DNA from: Loktanella sp. M215
Lineage (GTDB): Bacteria; Pseudomonadota; Alphaproteobacteria; Rhodobacterales; Rhodobacteraceae
Reading direction: 5' to 3'
Assembly (NCBI RefSeq): GCF_021735925.1
Contig: NZ_WMEA01000001.1
Coordinates: 995,001-1,059,000, forward strand
Length of the DNA: 64,000 bases
Shown one piece after another: positions 54,711-64,000 of the stretch; the stretch's first letter is position 1, and every line of letters begins with the position of its first letter. The translations under genes and the position numbers were made by a program. The notes beneath the pieces are model-generated. The model was given only the letters and a program-made list of their open reading frames with translations, searched no databases and was not told the DNA's origin.

Positions 54711-56030
54711 TCAGGCCTTGACGACCTTGTCCATCGGCAGCGACCGCCGGGCAAAGGCATTGCGCGTATCGACGATCAGCGGTGCATGTTCGCCCAGCGC
54801 CGCATAGTCCACATCGTCGTGGTCCGTTGCGATCAGCACCGCATCAAAGCCCGCGATGGTGTCGGCATCCAGCGTCACCGACTGACGCCCCGCAAGTGTC
54901 GGATAGGCGCGCGTCTTGGGGATCTGGGGGACGAAGGGGTCGTGATACCCGGTGGTGCCGCCGCGTGCCTCGATCAGCTCGATAAGTTTCAGAGAGGGAC
55001 TTTCCCGGGTATCGGGCACGTTTTTCTTGTAGGCCAGTCCGATCACCAGCACCCGGCTACGGCTCAGCGCGCGGCCAAGGCGGGTGTCCAGCGCCTCGGC
55101 CAGACGGGTGACGACATGGTGCGGCATGGTAGAGTTGATCTCTCCCGCAAGCTCGATGAACCGTGTCGTCAGGTCGTATTCGCGCGATTTCCACGTCAGA
55201 TAAAACGGATCGATCGGGATGCAGTGGCCACCCAGACCGGGGCCGGGATAGAACGGCATGAAGCCGAAAGGCTTGGTCGCGGCGGCGTCGATGACTTCCC
55301 AGACGTCGATACCCATCGCATCAAAGATTACCTTGAGTTCGTTCACGAGGGCGATGTTGACCGCGCGAAAGACATTCTCGGTGATCTTGACGGCCTCTGC
55401 CGTGGCGGTGGACGACACGGGGACGACCTTTGCCACGACGGCACCGTAGAACGCCTCGACCAATGCGCCGGCCTGCACGCCGTCACCGGCGACGACCTTG
55501 GGGATGGTCGATGTGTCATAGGCGCGGTTGCCCGGATCCTCGCGTTCGGGCGAAAAGCCGAGGAAGAAGTCCTGCCCGGACCGCAGCCCGCCGCGTTCGA
55601 GGATCGACTTCACGATGCCATCGGTCGTGCCGGGATAGGTCGTGCTTTCCAGCACGATCAACTGGTCCGGACGCAGAGTTGCCGCGATGTCCGCGCAGGT
55701 GCGTTCGATGAACGACAGATCGGGTTCGCGGTGGCGCGTCAGCGGTGTCGGCACGCAGATCACGATGACATCGCAATCGCCCAGCCGGGTGAAATCGCAG
55801 GTCGCGGCAAAGCGGCCCGCATCGACCTCTGTGGTCAGGGCAGCGTCGGTCACCGCCTCGATATAGCTGCGGCGCGCATCGACGGCGGTGATCTTGGCGG
55901 CATCGGTGTCAAAGCCGGTGACGGTAAACCCGGCGCGCGCGGCGGCCATGGCCAGCGGCAGGCCGACATAACCCAGCCCGATCACCCCCACGGTGGCGCT
56001 GCGATCTGCGATGCGGTCAAGAAGTGCCAT
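54711..56030 (-). CDS. Nucleotide sugar (UDP-N-acetylglucosamine/UDP-glucose type) dehydrogenase
   Basis: A 439-residue UDP-sugar 6-dehydrogenase. The NAD loop GVIGLGYVGLPLA is at residues 15-27, VPTPLTRHREPDLSF follows, and the catalytic Cys is in GPGLGGHCIPIDPFYLTWK (about 262-280). The sequence resembles WbpA/TviB/WecC-type enzymes making uronic acids for surface polysaccharides. The start at 56030 excludes an upstream open frame. It shares the leftward unit with the phosphoesterase gene. Confidence 0.93.
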   Translation of the reverse strand: MALLDRIADRSATVGVIGLGYVGLPLAMAAARAGFTVTGFDTDAAKITAVDARRSYIEAVTDAALTTEVDAGRFAATCDFTRLGDCDVIVICVPTPLTRHREPDLSFIERTCADIAATLRPDQLIVLESTTYPGTTDGIVKSILERGGLRSGQDFFLGFSPEREDPGNRAYDTSTIPKVVAGDGVQAGALVEAFYGAVVAKVVPVSSTATAEAVKITENVFRAVNIALVNELKVIFDAMGIDVWEVIDAAATKPFGFMPFYPGPGLGGHCIPIDPFYLTWKSREYDLTTRFIELAGEINSTMPHHVVTRLAEALDTRLGRALSRSRVLVIGLAYKKNVPDTRESPSLKLIELIEARGGTTGYHDPFVPQIPKTRAYPTLAGRQSVTLDADTIAGFDAVLIATDHDDVDYAALGEHAPLIVDTRNAFARRSLPMDKVVKA

Positions 56031-56162
56031 GAGGATGCCTGCTGGTTGATCCCGCTTGACATGGGCCGCCCGTCCGAACCTGTCAAGCAATGCGCGCGGC
56101 TGGCTGTGGCGCAGACGATCCGCTAGGGTCGCGCGGCAGACCCCGATGATTGAAGGTTCACC

Positions 56163-57275
56163 ATGATCGTGCCTGCCCGGCGCATCGCCTTTTACGCCCC
56201 GCTCAAGTCGCCGGATCATCCCGTGGCCTCCGGCGATCGCCTGATGGCGCGGCAGTTGAGGGCGGCCCTGGACCGGGCCGGATACAGGGTGGAACTGGTG
56301 TCCGACTTGCGGGCCTATCTGCGCGATCCAGAGGATGCGGAGGCCTTCGCGCGGTTGAGCGAGGATGCAGCGCAGGAACGGGCGCGTCTTGCGGCGGCAT
56401 GGGCGAAGGATCCGCCCGACGTGTTTTTCTGTTATCACCCTTATTACAAGGCGCCTGATCTGATCGGACCGGCCCTGGCCCGCGATTTCTGTATGCCCTA
56501 CGTCACATGCGAAGCGTCTTATTCCAGCCGCCGGAATTTGGGTGTCTGGGCGGAGACCCAAGCCGGCACGCTGGCAACCTTGAGGTCGGCCGCCTTGAAT
56601 ATCTGTCTGACCGGCCGGGATCGCGCCGGGCTGGCGGCGGTCGATGTGCCCAACTTAGCGCAACTTATCCCCTTCATCGCGACCGACGCCTTTGCGGCCC
56701 CGCCGCAACCGCAGGACGGTCACATCGTCACCGTTGCCATGATGCGACCCGGTGACAAGCTGGACAGCTACCGCGCAATGGCGCTGGCTTTGGGGCACCT
56801 GCCGCCGGACCTGCACTGGCACCTGAGCGTGGCCGGTGACGGTGCAGCGCGCGCCGATGTGCAGGCGCTGTTCGCGCATCTGCCGGCGGACCGCATCGAC
56901 TGGCTGGGTGCGTTGGGTGCACCGGCTGTCGCGGCCTTGCTGACGCGTGGCGCGGTCTACCTTTGGCCGGGCTGCAACGAGGCCTATGGTCTGGCTTATC
57001 TGGAGGCGCAGGCTGCAGGCCTGCCCGTCGTGGCCTATCGCACGGCAGGTGTGCCGGACGTGGTGTCGTCGGATATCGGCGGTGCCCTCGTCGCGGACGG
57101 CGACCCGGTGGCCCTTGCGGGAGCACTTGCTGCATTGCTGGACGATCCGGCGCGGGCGGCGTCAGAGGGGGCCGCAGTGCGCCAGCATGTGATGACGCAA
57201 CACTCGGACACAGCCGCCGCAGCACGGCTGTCGGCGCTGATCGAAGGCCTGTTCAAGGAAAGGATACCGGCATGA
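56163..57275 (+). CDS. Glycosyltransferase family 4-like protein
   Basis: A 370-residue GT-B protein. The N-terminal half includes FYAPLKSPDHPVASGDRLMARQL (about residues 9-31, the acceptor-side loop), and the C-terminal half has the donor-binding GCNEAYGLAYLEAQAAGLPVVAYRTAGVPDVV region (about 265-300) with the E-x7-E pattern. It would transfer a sugar to a lipid or polysaccharide on the cytoplasmic face. The polysaccharide deacetylase gene overlaps it by four bases. The divergent UDP-sugar dehydrogenase suggests a uronic-acid-containing glycan. Confidence 0.88.
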   Translation: MIVPARRIAFYAPLKSPDHPVASGDRLMARQLRAALDRAGYRVELVSDLRAYLRDPEDAEAFARLSEDAAQERARLAAAWAKDPPDVFFCYHPYYKAPDLIGPALARDFCMPYVTCEASYSSRRNLGVWAETQAGTLATLRSAALNICLTGRDRAGLAAVDVPNLAQLIPFIATDAFAAPPQPQDGHIVTVAMMRPGDKLDSYRAMALALGHLPPDLHWHLSVAGDGAARADVQALFAHLPADRIDWLGALGAPAVAALLTRGAVYLWPGCNEAYGLAYLEAQAAGLPVVAYRTAGVPDVVSSDIGGALVADGDPVALAGALAALLDDPARAASEGAAVRQHVMTQHSDTAAAARLSALIEGLFKERIPA

Positions 57276-58000
57276 GCGATGACGTCTTGAGGGTGCTGGA
57301 CGCGCGCGCCGCGCGGCATGAGCCGGCCCTGCTGTGGTGGCGCGATGACGATGCGACGGTGCCGACGCCAGCCTTGGACCAGTTGCTGGAGATTGCGGCG
57401 CAATATCAGGTGCCCGTCACGCTGGCCGTCATCCCGGCCACGACCGGTGACGCACTGGCACGGCGGTTGGACACTGCGCCGCTGGCCCATGTCGCGGTTC
57501 ATGGGTGGAGCCACACGAACCACGCCCCCGCGACCGAAAAGAAGCAGGAACTGGGCGCGCAGCGCCCTCAGGATACGGTCATGGCCGAGCTGGCTGCCGG
57601 TCTGGCGAAATTGTCCGATCTGCACGGCGCGCGGATGGTGCCGGTTCTGGTGCCGCCTTGGAACCGGATCGCGCCAGAGGTCCTGCCGGGTCTGGGCCCG
57701 TTGGGGTTTCGCGCTGTATCGGTCTTTGGTCCTGCGGCGGAGACTGCGCCAGTGCCGCAGATCAATACCCATGTCGATCTGATCGACTGGCGCGGCACGC
57801 GGGGTGGGCGGTCCGAGGCGGACCTGATGGCAGAGCTTGCGATGGCCCTTGCGCTGCCGGGGGATGCGCCGATCGGCATCCTGTCGCACCATCTGGTGCA
57901 CGATGCGGCTGCTTGGTCCTATCTCGTGACGCTGTTCGGACTGACTCGCGATCATCCGGGGTGTCGCTGGGTCGGATTGCCGGATCTGCTGCCCGCCTGA
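57272..58000 (+). CDS. Polysaccharide deacetylase family protein
   Basis: A 242-residue protein of the NodB-like type. WWRDDDAT (about 23-30) gives the Asp-Asp metal motif at its usual place, VAVHGWSHTNH (about 72-82) the His ligands, and VPPWNR (about 128) the active-site loop; HHLVHD near 210 is the C-terminal His. There is no signal peptide, so it likely acts in the cytoplasm on a nucleotide- or lipid-linked sugar. It overlaps the glycosyltransferase by ATGA and is probably co-transcribed. Confidence 0.87.
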   Translation: MSDDVLRVLDARAARHEPALLWWRDDDATVPTPALDQLLEIAAQYQVPVTLAVIPATTGDALARRLDTAPLAHVAVHGWSHTNHAPATEKKQELGAQRPQDTVMAELAAGLAKLSDLHGARMVPVLVPPWNRIAPEVLPGLGPLGFRAVSVFGPAAETAPVPQINTHVDLIDWRGTRGGRSEADLMAELAMALALPGDAPIGILSHHLVHDAAAWSYLVTLFGLTRDHPGCRWVGLPDLLPA

Positions 58001-58120
58001 AAAGACAGGCTTTTCACCACAACGGCGATGGACAGTGAAAATGCACAGGGCTACGCTTCATGTTGCCAAACCAACTCAGTGCGGCAAGATCAGCGAACTT
58101 GCGGCAGGGGACAGGGCGGC

Positions 58121-60019
58121 ATGACCACCGGCAACACGGACAGGGACTTATTGCGGATCGAGGATCTGCACGTTTCCTTCCCCGTGCAGGGCGGCCTGAT
58201 CGAGGCGCTGCGGGGCGTCAGCCTGCGTGTCCTGCCCGGCAAGGTCACGGCGCTGGTGGGCGAATCCGGGTCTGGCAAATCTGTCCTTGGCCAGATGGTG
58301 ATGGGTTTGCAGCCGGCCTCTGCCATGTCGTCCGGGCGCATCCTGTTCACGGAACCGGATGCGGCCGCCGTGCGCGATCTTTTGGCGATGCCGCGCGACG
58401 GGCGGGCGATCCGTGCGGTCCGGGGCCGCCACATCGGGATGATCTTTCAGGAACCGATGACGTCCTTTTCGGCGCTGCACACCATCGGCGACCAGGTGTC
58501 AGAGGCGCTGCTGGTCCACACCGTCAAGTCACCGGCAGAACGACGTGGCGTGACCGAGGAAATGCTGGCGCTGGTCGGCTTTGACAATCCTGCCCGCATC
58601 TACCGCATGTATCCGTTCGAGCTGTCGGGCGGCATGCGACAGCGGGCGATGATTGCCATGGCGCTGATCTGCGGTCCGTCCCTGCTGATCGCGGACGAGC
58701 CGACGACGGCGCTGGACGTCACCATACAGGCGCAGATCCTGACCCTGCTGCGCGATCTGCAGCTGCGCCGCGACATGGGGATGCTGCTGATCACGCACGA
58801 CCTTGGCGTCGTGGCCAACGTCGCGGACGAAGTCGTCGTGATCTACCGCGGCAAGATCATGGAGGCGGGGCCGGTCACCGCGATCTTCAACAACCCGCAG
58901 CACGCCTATCTGAAGGGTCTGATGACCGCGATTCCGCATTTCGACATGGCGCCGGGCGAACGTCTGCGCCCCTTGCGAGAGATCACGCTGGACCATGACC
59001 GGCTGCATGGGGCCATTGCCCCCTCAGAGGCGCCGAAAGAGGCCGCCCCGGTGCTGCTGTCGGTCCGGGGATTGCAAAAGACCTTTGCAGTCAAACAGGA
59101 ACAATGGGCGTTGCGCGGCAAGCCAGCGGTCGCCAAACCCGCCGTGGATGATGTCAGTTTCGACATAATGCGCGGCGAGTGTCTGGGCCTTGTCGGTGAA
59201 AGCGGCAGTGGCAAGACCACGGTCGGCAAGATCCTGATGCGCGGTCTGGTGCCGGATGCGGGCAGCGTGACCTATGACGATGGCACGGGTCCGGTCGATG
59301 TCCTTCATGCGGACGGTGCCGCGCTGCAGCGGCTGCGCAAGCGCATCCAGATGGTGTTTCAGGATCCCGTCTCTTCCTTGTCGCCGCGCATGACCATCGG
59401 CAAGATCTTGGCAGAGCCGCTGGACATTCACGGCATCGGCACGCGCGACAGCCGCAGGGACGCGACGGTCGCGCTGCTGGAGGCGATCGGGCTGGATCGC
59501 AGTGTGCGCAACCGCTATCCCCACAGCTTTTCCGGCGGCCAGCGGCAGCGCATCGGGATCGCCCGCGCGCTGACACTCTCGCCGGGCCTGATCATCTGTG
59601 ACGAACCCGTATCGGCCCTCGATGTCTCTGTGCAGGCCCAGATCCTGAACCTTTTGAAGGATCTGCAACGCGATCTGGGTCTGACCTATCTCTTCATCTC
59701 TCACAACCTTGCGGTGGTGGATTACATGGCGGACCGTGTAGCGGTGATGTGGTCCGGGCGGATCGTCGAAATCGCCCCGAGGGAGGTGCTGATGCGCGCA
59801 CCCGTCCATCCCTATACAAAGGCTTTGCTGGCCGCGGTGCCCTATCCGGATCTGGACAAGCCGCTTGATTTCGCGGTCGTGGGCCAGTCGAGCACCGTTG
59901 CCAGTGCGGCCTGGCCGCCGCAGTTCCAGACGGACCGGGGGCTTGCCCCGCTCGATCTGGGCGACGGACATCTGGTGCTGGCCAGTCCGGCCGCCACCGC
60001 CGCAGAGGTGCGCGCATGA
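58121..60019 (+). CDS. Fused dipeptide/oligopeptide ABC transporter ATPase (DppD-DppF type)
   Basis: A 632-residue protein with two ABC ATPase halves. The first has Walker A GESGSGKS (about 46-53), [15 protein letters not shown] and [11 protein letters not shown]; the second has GESGSGKTT (about 360-368), [15 protein letters not shown] and [11 protein letters not shown]. Each half ends in the oligopeptide-type C-terminal extension ([15 protein letters not shown] in the second). The ATG at 58121 gives the standard N-terminus; the frame extends to 58028 without support. It is the first gene of a peptide-type importer operon running off the window. Confidence 0.93.
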   Translation: MTTGNTDRDLLRIEDLHVSFPVQGGLIEALRGVSLRVLPGKVTALVGESGSGKSVLGQMVMGLQPASAMSSGRILFTEPDAAAVRDLLAMPRDGRAIRAVRGRHIGMIFQEPMTSFSALHTIGDQVSEALLVHTVKSPAERRGVTEEMLALVGFDNPARIYRMYPFELSGGMRQRAMIAMALICGPSLLIADEPTTALDVTIQAQILTLLRDLQLRRDMGMLLITHDLGVVANVADEVVVIYRGKIMEAGPVTAIFNNPQHAYLKGLMTAIPHFDMAPGERLRPLREITLDHDRLHGAIAPSEAPKEAAPVLLSVRGLQKTFAVKQEQWALRGKPAVAKPAVDDVSFDIMRGECLGLVGESGSGKTTVGKILMRGLVPDAGSVTYDDGTGPVDVLHADGAALQRLRKRIQMVFQDPVSSLSPRMTIGKILAEPLDIHGIGTRDSRRDATVALLEAIGLDRSVRNRYPHSFSGGQRQRIGIARALTLSPGLIICDEPVSALDVSVQAQILNLLKDLQRDLGLTYLFISHNLAVVDYMADRVAVMWSGRIVEIAPREVLMRAPVHPYTKALLAAVPYPDLDKPLDFAVVGQSSTVASAAWPPQFQTDRGLAPLDLGDGHLVLASPAATAAEVRA

Positions 60020-61911
60020 TCTCGCGGCGGGAAACCTTGGCTGGCCTGATGGCGACCGTGGCGCTGCCGCATCTGGCGCGGGCCGAGGCACCGTTGCTGA
60101 ACCCTTTGGTCGGCGTCGGCCAATTGCCGGCAGAGGCGCTGCGGCTGCCGCAGGTGCCACGCGTGCTTGACCTGCCAGCGATGGGGCGTCGCACCGGGCA
60201 GCAAGGCGGCACGTTGCGCATTCTGATCAGTGGTCAGCGCGATGTGCGGCTGATCCCGATCTACAGCTATGCCCGGCTGATGGCCTACAGCCCCGACCTT
60301 GTTCTGGAACCCGATATCCTTGCGGGCGTGGAGCAGGAAGGCGAACGGCAGTTCACCCTGCACCTGCGCCCCGGTCACCGCTGGTCCGATGGCACACCGT
60401 TCACGGCAGAGGATTTCCGCTATACTTTCGAGGACGTGATCTCGAACACCGATCTTTACAAAAGCGGCCTGCCGCCGGAACTGATGGCGGGCGACGCGCC
60501 GGTGCAATTCGCGGTAATCGACGATCTGACCGTGCGCTATACCTTCGCCAGTCCCGTCCCTTCTTTCCTGCCGAAACTCGCGGCGCCCCTGCCGACGGTG
60601 CTGTTCATGCCCAGCGCCTACCTCAAGCAATTTCACGCGACATACACCGACGAGGCGACACTGGTCCGGCTGGCAGAGGAACAGCGGGTCGACGACTGGA
60701 AGCGTTTGCACATGAAGATGTCACGCTCCATCCGGCCCGAAAATCCCGATCTGCCGACGCTGGAGGCGTGGATGCCACGCACCGCACCACCGGCCGAGCA
60801 ATTCGTGTTCGACCGCAACCCTTACTTTCACCGCGTCGATCAGGCGGGCACCCAGTTGCCCTACGTGGACCGGATCGAGCTGAATGTCGCCTCGTCAGAG
60901 ATCATTCTGGCCAAGACCGCCACGGGCGAGAGTGACCTGCAGATGGCCGGCCTCGATTTCATCGACTACACCCTGCTGCGGCGCGCGGAAAAGGCCCATC
61001 CCCTGCACGTGGCGCTGTGGCGCAAGTCGCAGGGGTCTGCGGTCGCACTCTATCCCAACCTGAACTGCGCCGATACCGTCTGGCGTGACCTGTTCCGCGA
61101 CGTGCGGATGCGCCGCGCGCTGTCCGTGGCCATCGACCGGGAAGAGATCAACAAGGCCCTCTTCTTCGGCCTCGGCACCGAAAGCGCCGATACGGTCATT
61201 CCCGAAAGCCCGCTGTTCCGGCCCGAATACGCCACCGCCTGGTCGCAGCACGATCCCGACTTGGCGAATGCGCTGCTGGACGAGTTGGGCCTGACCAGGC
61301 GCGGGGCCGGCAATATCCGGCGGTTGCCGGACGGGCGGCAGGCGGGCATCGTCGTGGAAACGGCTGGAGAGAGCACGCTGGAAACTGACGTGTTAGCCCT
61401 TGTGCGCGATCATTTCCGCGCCGTCGGTCTGGCGCTCTACATCCGCTCGTCGCAGCGCGACGTATTCCGCAGCAGGGCGCTGGCGGGGCTTGTGCAACTG
61501 TCGGTCTGGGCGGGGCTCGACAACGGCGTGCCGGATGCCGACACCTTTCCCGGCGAACTGGCCCCGACGACCGGCGATCAGCTGCAATGGCCGCTGTGGG
61601 GCAGTTATTATGCCGCCGGTGGCGCTGCCGGCGAGGCGCCGGATCTGCCGGAGGCGCAGCAGATGCTGGATCTGCTGGCCACATGGCAGAACAGCGTCGA
61701 TCCTGCGGATCGCACCGCGATCTGGCACAAGATGCTCGCCCTGAAGGCGGATCAGGTGTTTTCGATCGGCACGGTGAACGGCGCCTTGCAGCCTGTCGTG
61801 CGGAACGCGGCGCTGGTCAACGTGCCGGACAAGGCACTTTACGGGTTCGAGCCGACGAGCTTTCTGGGGGCTTACCTGCCCGACACGTTCTTTCTGGATC
61901 CGGAGGCGTAG
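60016..61911 (+). CDS. ABC transporter substrate-binding protein, family 5
   Basis: A 631-residue periplasmic binding protein. Residues 1-23 resemble a Tat signal (SRRETLAGLMATVALPHLARA). The SBP_bac_5 body has LHLRPGHRWSDGTPFTAEDFRYTFE near 115-140, typical of Opp/Dpp/nickel binding proteins, and a long C-terminal lobe. It binds a peptide, opine-like or other large ligand in the periplasm. It starts by ATGA overlap with the ATPase gene, which is unusual order for these operons but common in this group. Confidence 0.92.
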   Translation: MISRRETLAGLMATVALPHLARAEAPLLNPLVGVGQLPAEALRLPQVPRVLDLPAMGRRTGQQGGTLRILISGQRDVRLIPIYSYARLMAYSPDLVLEPDILAGVEQEGERQFTLHLRPGHRWSDGTPFTAEDFRYTFEDVISNTDLYKSGLPPELMAGDAPVQFAVIDDLTVRYTFASPVPSFLPKLAAPLPTVLFMPSAYLKQFHATYTDEATLVRLAEEQRVDDWKRLHMKMSRSIRPENPDLPTLEAWMPRTAPPAEQFVFDRNPYFHRVDQAGTQLPYVDRIELNVASSEIILAKTATGESDLQMAGLDFIDYTLLRRAEKAHPLHVALWRKSQGSAVALYPNLNCADTVWRDLFRDVRMRRALSVAIDREEINKALFFGLGTESADTVIPESPLFRPEYATAWSQHDPDLANALLDELGLTRRGAGNIRRLPDGRQAGIVVETAGESTLETDVLALVRDHFRAVGLALYIRSSQRDVFRSRALAGLVQLSVWAGLDNGVPDADTFPGELAPTTGDQLQWPLWGSYYAAGGAAGEAPDLPEAQQMLDLLATWQNSVDPADRTAIWHKMLALKADQVFSIGTVNGALQPVVRNAALVNVPDKALYGFEPTSFLGAYLPDTFFLDPEA

Positions 61912-61914
61912 GGC

Positions 61915-62913
61915 ATGGTCCGTTACATCCTGCGGCGGATCCTGACGATGATCCCGACGCTGATCCTGATCTCGATGCTGGTATTCATCATCATCGAACT
62001 GCCGCCGGGGGATTATTTCGAAAGCTATGTCGCAGAGCTTCAGGCGCTGGGCGAACAGGCCGACATGGACGAGATCGAGATGCTGCGCGACCGCTACGGC
62101 TTTGATCAGCCGCAATACGTCCGCTACGCGCGATGGGTCGGCGGCATGCTGCATGGCGACTTCGGTTACAGCTTTGCCTACCGTCTGCCGGTCAGCGAGG
62201 TTGTTGGCGATCGTCTGTGGCTGACCTTCATGCTGTCCTTCGTGACGATCATCTTCACCTGGGTCGTGGCCTTTCCCATCGGCATTTATTCGGCGACGCA
62301 CCAATACAGTTGGGGTGACTACGGTCTGACGTTTCTGGGCCTGATGGGGGTCGCTGTGCCGAACTTCATGCTGGCGCTGATCATGATGTATTTCGCGAAC
62401 GTCTGGTTCGGCCTGTCGATCGGCAACCTGATGGACAGTGCCTACCTCGGTGCCCCGATGAGCGGGGGCAAGGTGCTGTCGATCCTGTCGCACATCTGGA
62501 TCCCGGTCATCATCATCGGCATGGCCGGCACGGCAAGCATGGTGCGCCGTCTGCGGGCCAACCTGCTGGACGAGTTGCGCAAGCCCTACGTCGCCACGGC
62601 GCGGGCCAAGGGCCTGTCGCCGGGCCGCGTGCTGCGGAAATATCCGCTGCGCATGGCGCTGAACTTCTTCATCGCGGACATCGGGTCGATCCTGCCTGCC
62701 ATGATCTCCGGGGCCGAGGTCACGGCCATCGTGCTGTCGCTGGAAACCACCGGGCCGATGCTGATCCGCGCGCTGCAAAGTCAGGACATGTATCTGGCGG
62801 GATCGTTCCTGATGTTTCTTGCGGTGCTGACGGTCGTCGGTGTCCTGATTTCTGATATTGCGCTGGCGATGCTTGATCCCCGCATCCGACTGGGCCGGGG
62901 GACTGCGAAATGA
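61915..62913 (+). CDS. ABC transporter permease (DppB/OppB type)
   Basis: A 332-residue membrane protein. The N-terminus MVRYILRRILTMIPTLILISMLVF is the classic first helix, followed by a periplasmic loop and the permease core with the EAA-type loop ELRKPYVATARAKGLSPGRV (about 222-241) that contacts the ATPase. The C-terminal part has LETTGPMLIRALQSQDMYLAGS. Start is 3 bases after the binding-protein stop and it overlaps the next permease by four bases. Confidence 0.94.
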   Translation: MVRYILRRILTMIPTLILISMLVFIIIELPPGDYFESYVAELQALGEQADMDEIEMLRDRYGFDQPQYVRYARWVGGMLHGDFGYSFAYRLPVSEVVGDRLWLTFMLSFVTIIFTWVVAFPIGIYSATHQYSWGDYGLTFLGLMGVAVPNFMLALIMMYFANVWFGLSIGNLMDSAYLGAPMSGGKVLSILSHIWIPVIIIGMAGTASMVRRLRANLLDELRKPYVATARAKGLSPGRVLRKYPLRMALNFFIADIGSILPAMISGAEVTAIVLSLETTGPMLIRALQSQDMYLAGSFLMFLAVLTVVGVLISDIALAMLDPRIRLGRGTAK

Positions 62914-64000
62914 CCGTTGATCCGCGTGCCGACGGCTTGCCCGCACCAGGGGGCGCATTGAACCACTACGTCTCTGACGCGCCATTCGATCCGAACATCG
63001 ACGACAGCGGCGTCGGCGAGGTGGCCGAAGCGTCGCAACTGCGCCTGATGTGGTGGCAGTTCCGCAAGCACCGGGTTGCGGTCGTGTCACTGGTGTTCCT
63101 GCTAATCCTTTACACCAGCACGATCTTTGTCGAATTTCTGGCGCCCTATCAGCAGGACAGCCGGCATCTGGACGACATCTATGAACCGCCGCAGCAGGTG
63201 CATCTGTTCCACGAAGGCGCTTTTGTGGGGCCATTCGTTTATGGCCGCGACATGACGCTGGACATGGACAACCTGCGCCGGGTCTACGACGAAGAGGACG
63301 CCCGCGTCGAAAAGCTGCGGTTCTTCTGCCACGGCGATCCCTACATGTTCTGGGGCCAGATCCCCGCCAGCCTGCATCTGGTCTGCCCGGCAGAGGGGGG
63401 CACGTTCTTTGCCCTCGGTACCGACCGGCTGGGGCGCGATGTGCTGTCGCGGATGATGTACGGCGCGCGCATCTCGCTGACCATCGGTCTGCTGGGCGTG
63501 ACCATGAGCCTGGTGCTGGGCATCGTGATCGGCGGGCTTGCGGGTTACCACGGCGGCTGGTTCGATGCCGCCGTGCAGCGTGTGACGGAAGTGCTGCAGT
63601 CGATCCCGTCGATCCCGCTGTGGATGGCGCTGGCCGCCATCATTCCCGTGACCTGGAGTCCGCTGCTGGTCTATGTCGGCATCACGCTGATCCTCGGGCT
63701 GCTGGATTGGACCGGGCTGGCGCGCGCGGTCAGGTCCAAGCTGCTGTCCCTGCGTGAGGAGGATTACGTGCTGGCCGCGCGGCTGATGGGGGCGGGGACC
63801 ACGCGGATCATCGGGCGGCACATGGTGCCGGGGTTCATGTCGCACCTCATCGCCTCTGCCACGCTGACCATCCCCGGCATGATCCTGGGCGAGACGGCGC
63901 TCAGCTTTCTTGGCATCGGGTTGCGGCCGCCGATCACCAGCTGGGGGACCATGCTGACCGAGGCGCGCAGCGTGAATATCGTCGCCATCTACCCGTGGCT
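62910..64000 (+). CDS. ABC transporter permease (DppC/OppC type), 3' end outside window
   Basis: About 363 residues are visible and the frame is open to the end. It begins by ATGA overlap with the first permease. The first membrane helix (about residues 50-75) is followed by an unusually long periplasmic insertion (about 76-165) before GTDRLGRDVLSRMMYGARISL, the normal DppC entry to the permease core. The EAA loop ARAVRSKLLSLREEDYVLAARLMGAG contacts the ATPase. Most DppC proteins are about 300 residues, so this one is longer. Confidence 0.9.
   Translation, partial: MTVDPRADGLPAPGGALNHYVSDAPFDPNIDDSGVGEVAEASQLRLMWWQFRKHRVAVVSLVFLLILYTSTIFVEFLAPYQQDSRHLDDIYEPPQQVHLFHEGAFVGPFVYGRDMTLDMDNLRRVYDEEDARVEKLRFFCHGDPYMFWGQIPASLHLVCPAEGGTFFALGTDRLGRDVLSRMMYGARISLTIGLLGVTMSLVLGIVIGGLAGYHGGWFDAAVQRVTEVLQSIPSIPLWMALAAIIPVTWSPLLVYVGITLILGLLDWTGLARAVRSKLLSLREEDYVLAARLMGAGTTRIIGRHMVPGFMSHLIASATLTIPGMILGETALSFLGIGLRPPITSWGTMLTEARSVNIVAIYPW

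Overview
The window is about 64 kb of GC-rich chromosome from an alphaproteobacterium, most likely a member of the Rhodobacteraceae (Roseobacter group). I infer this from gene order and protein families: secB/dnaQ/coaE/aroE/maf on one side and hemJ/rho/mnmE/mnmG/rsmG/parA/parB on the other, hslV and hslU separated by a membrane-protein gene, FxsA and Tim44-like genes beside secB, and many roseobacter-type transport and catabolic genes. Both edges cut genes: addA at the left edge and an ABC permease at the right edge. No rRNA, tRNA, CRISPR array, IS element or prophage was seen.

Layout. Bases 1-13426 hold housekeeping genes: addA (3' part), trxA, a capsule-synthesis-like protein, hslV / membrane protein / hslU, an MFS transporter, a leftward smr-mltA-tim44 group, fxsA, secB, and the tightly coupled leftward group maf-aroE-coaE-dnaQ. 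Bases 13427-13830 form a non-coding gap with DnaA-box-like sites and an 85% AT stretch; I read it as the probable chromosomal replication origin. Genes run away from it on both sides. Bases 13831-25375 carry hemJ, rho, mnmE, mnmG, rsmG, parA and parB, then hemW-rdgB-rph and hrcA-grpE. Two parS-like palindromes lie inside the first codons of mnmG and rsmG, so the centromere, the ParABS genes and the putative origin sit within 8 kb.

From 25551 on the content is accessory. A leftward operon encodes a complete branched-chain-amino-acid-type ABC importer plus a GMC-family dehydrogenase whose reading frame is broken near its C-terminus; a decayed quinoprotein-dehydrogenase remnant lies just beyond. 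A LysR regulator diverges from it. Then come a GntP-type permease, a 1,300-residue one-protein sensor/regulator (propeller, kinase, receiver and AraC domains), a gamma-glutamylation pair (PuuA/PuuB-like) with a divergent GntR regulator, and a probable phenylpropanoid (ferulate/coumarate) catabolic cluster: P450, amidohydrolase, MarR regulator, crotonase and feruloyl-CoA synthase, followed by a FAH-family hydrolase and a D-2-hydroxyacid dehydrogenase.

Bases 50013-53150 hold two tandem membrane class III nucleotide cyclases, the second with a [2Fe-2S] ferredoxin-type domain. A polysaccharide-related group follows (phosphoesterase, UDP-sugar dehydrogenase, glycosyltransferase, polysaccharide deacetylase). 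The window ends in an oligopeptide-type ABC importer operon.

The most interesting observations are the origin/parS arrangement, the ferredoxin-fused cyclase, the hybrid sensor with a degenerate ATP-binding lid, the frameshifted dehydrogenase with its quinoprotein remnant, and three convergent gene pairs that share a CTAG as overlapping stop codons. All functional names come from motif reading by eye, without database searches.
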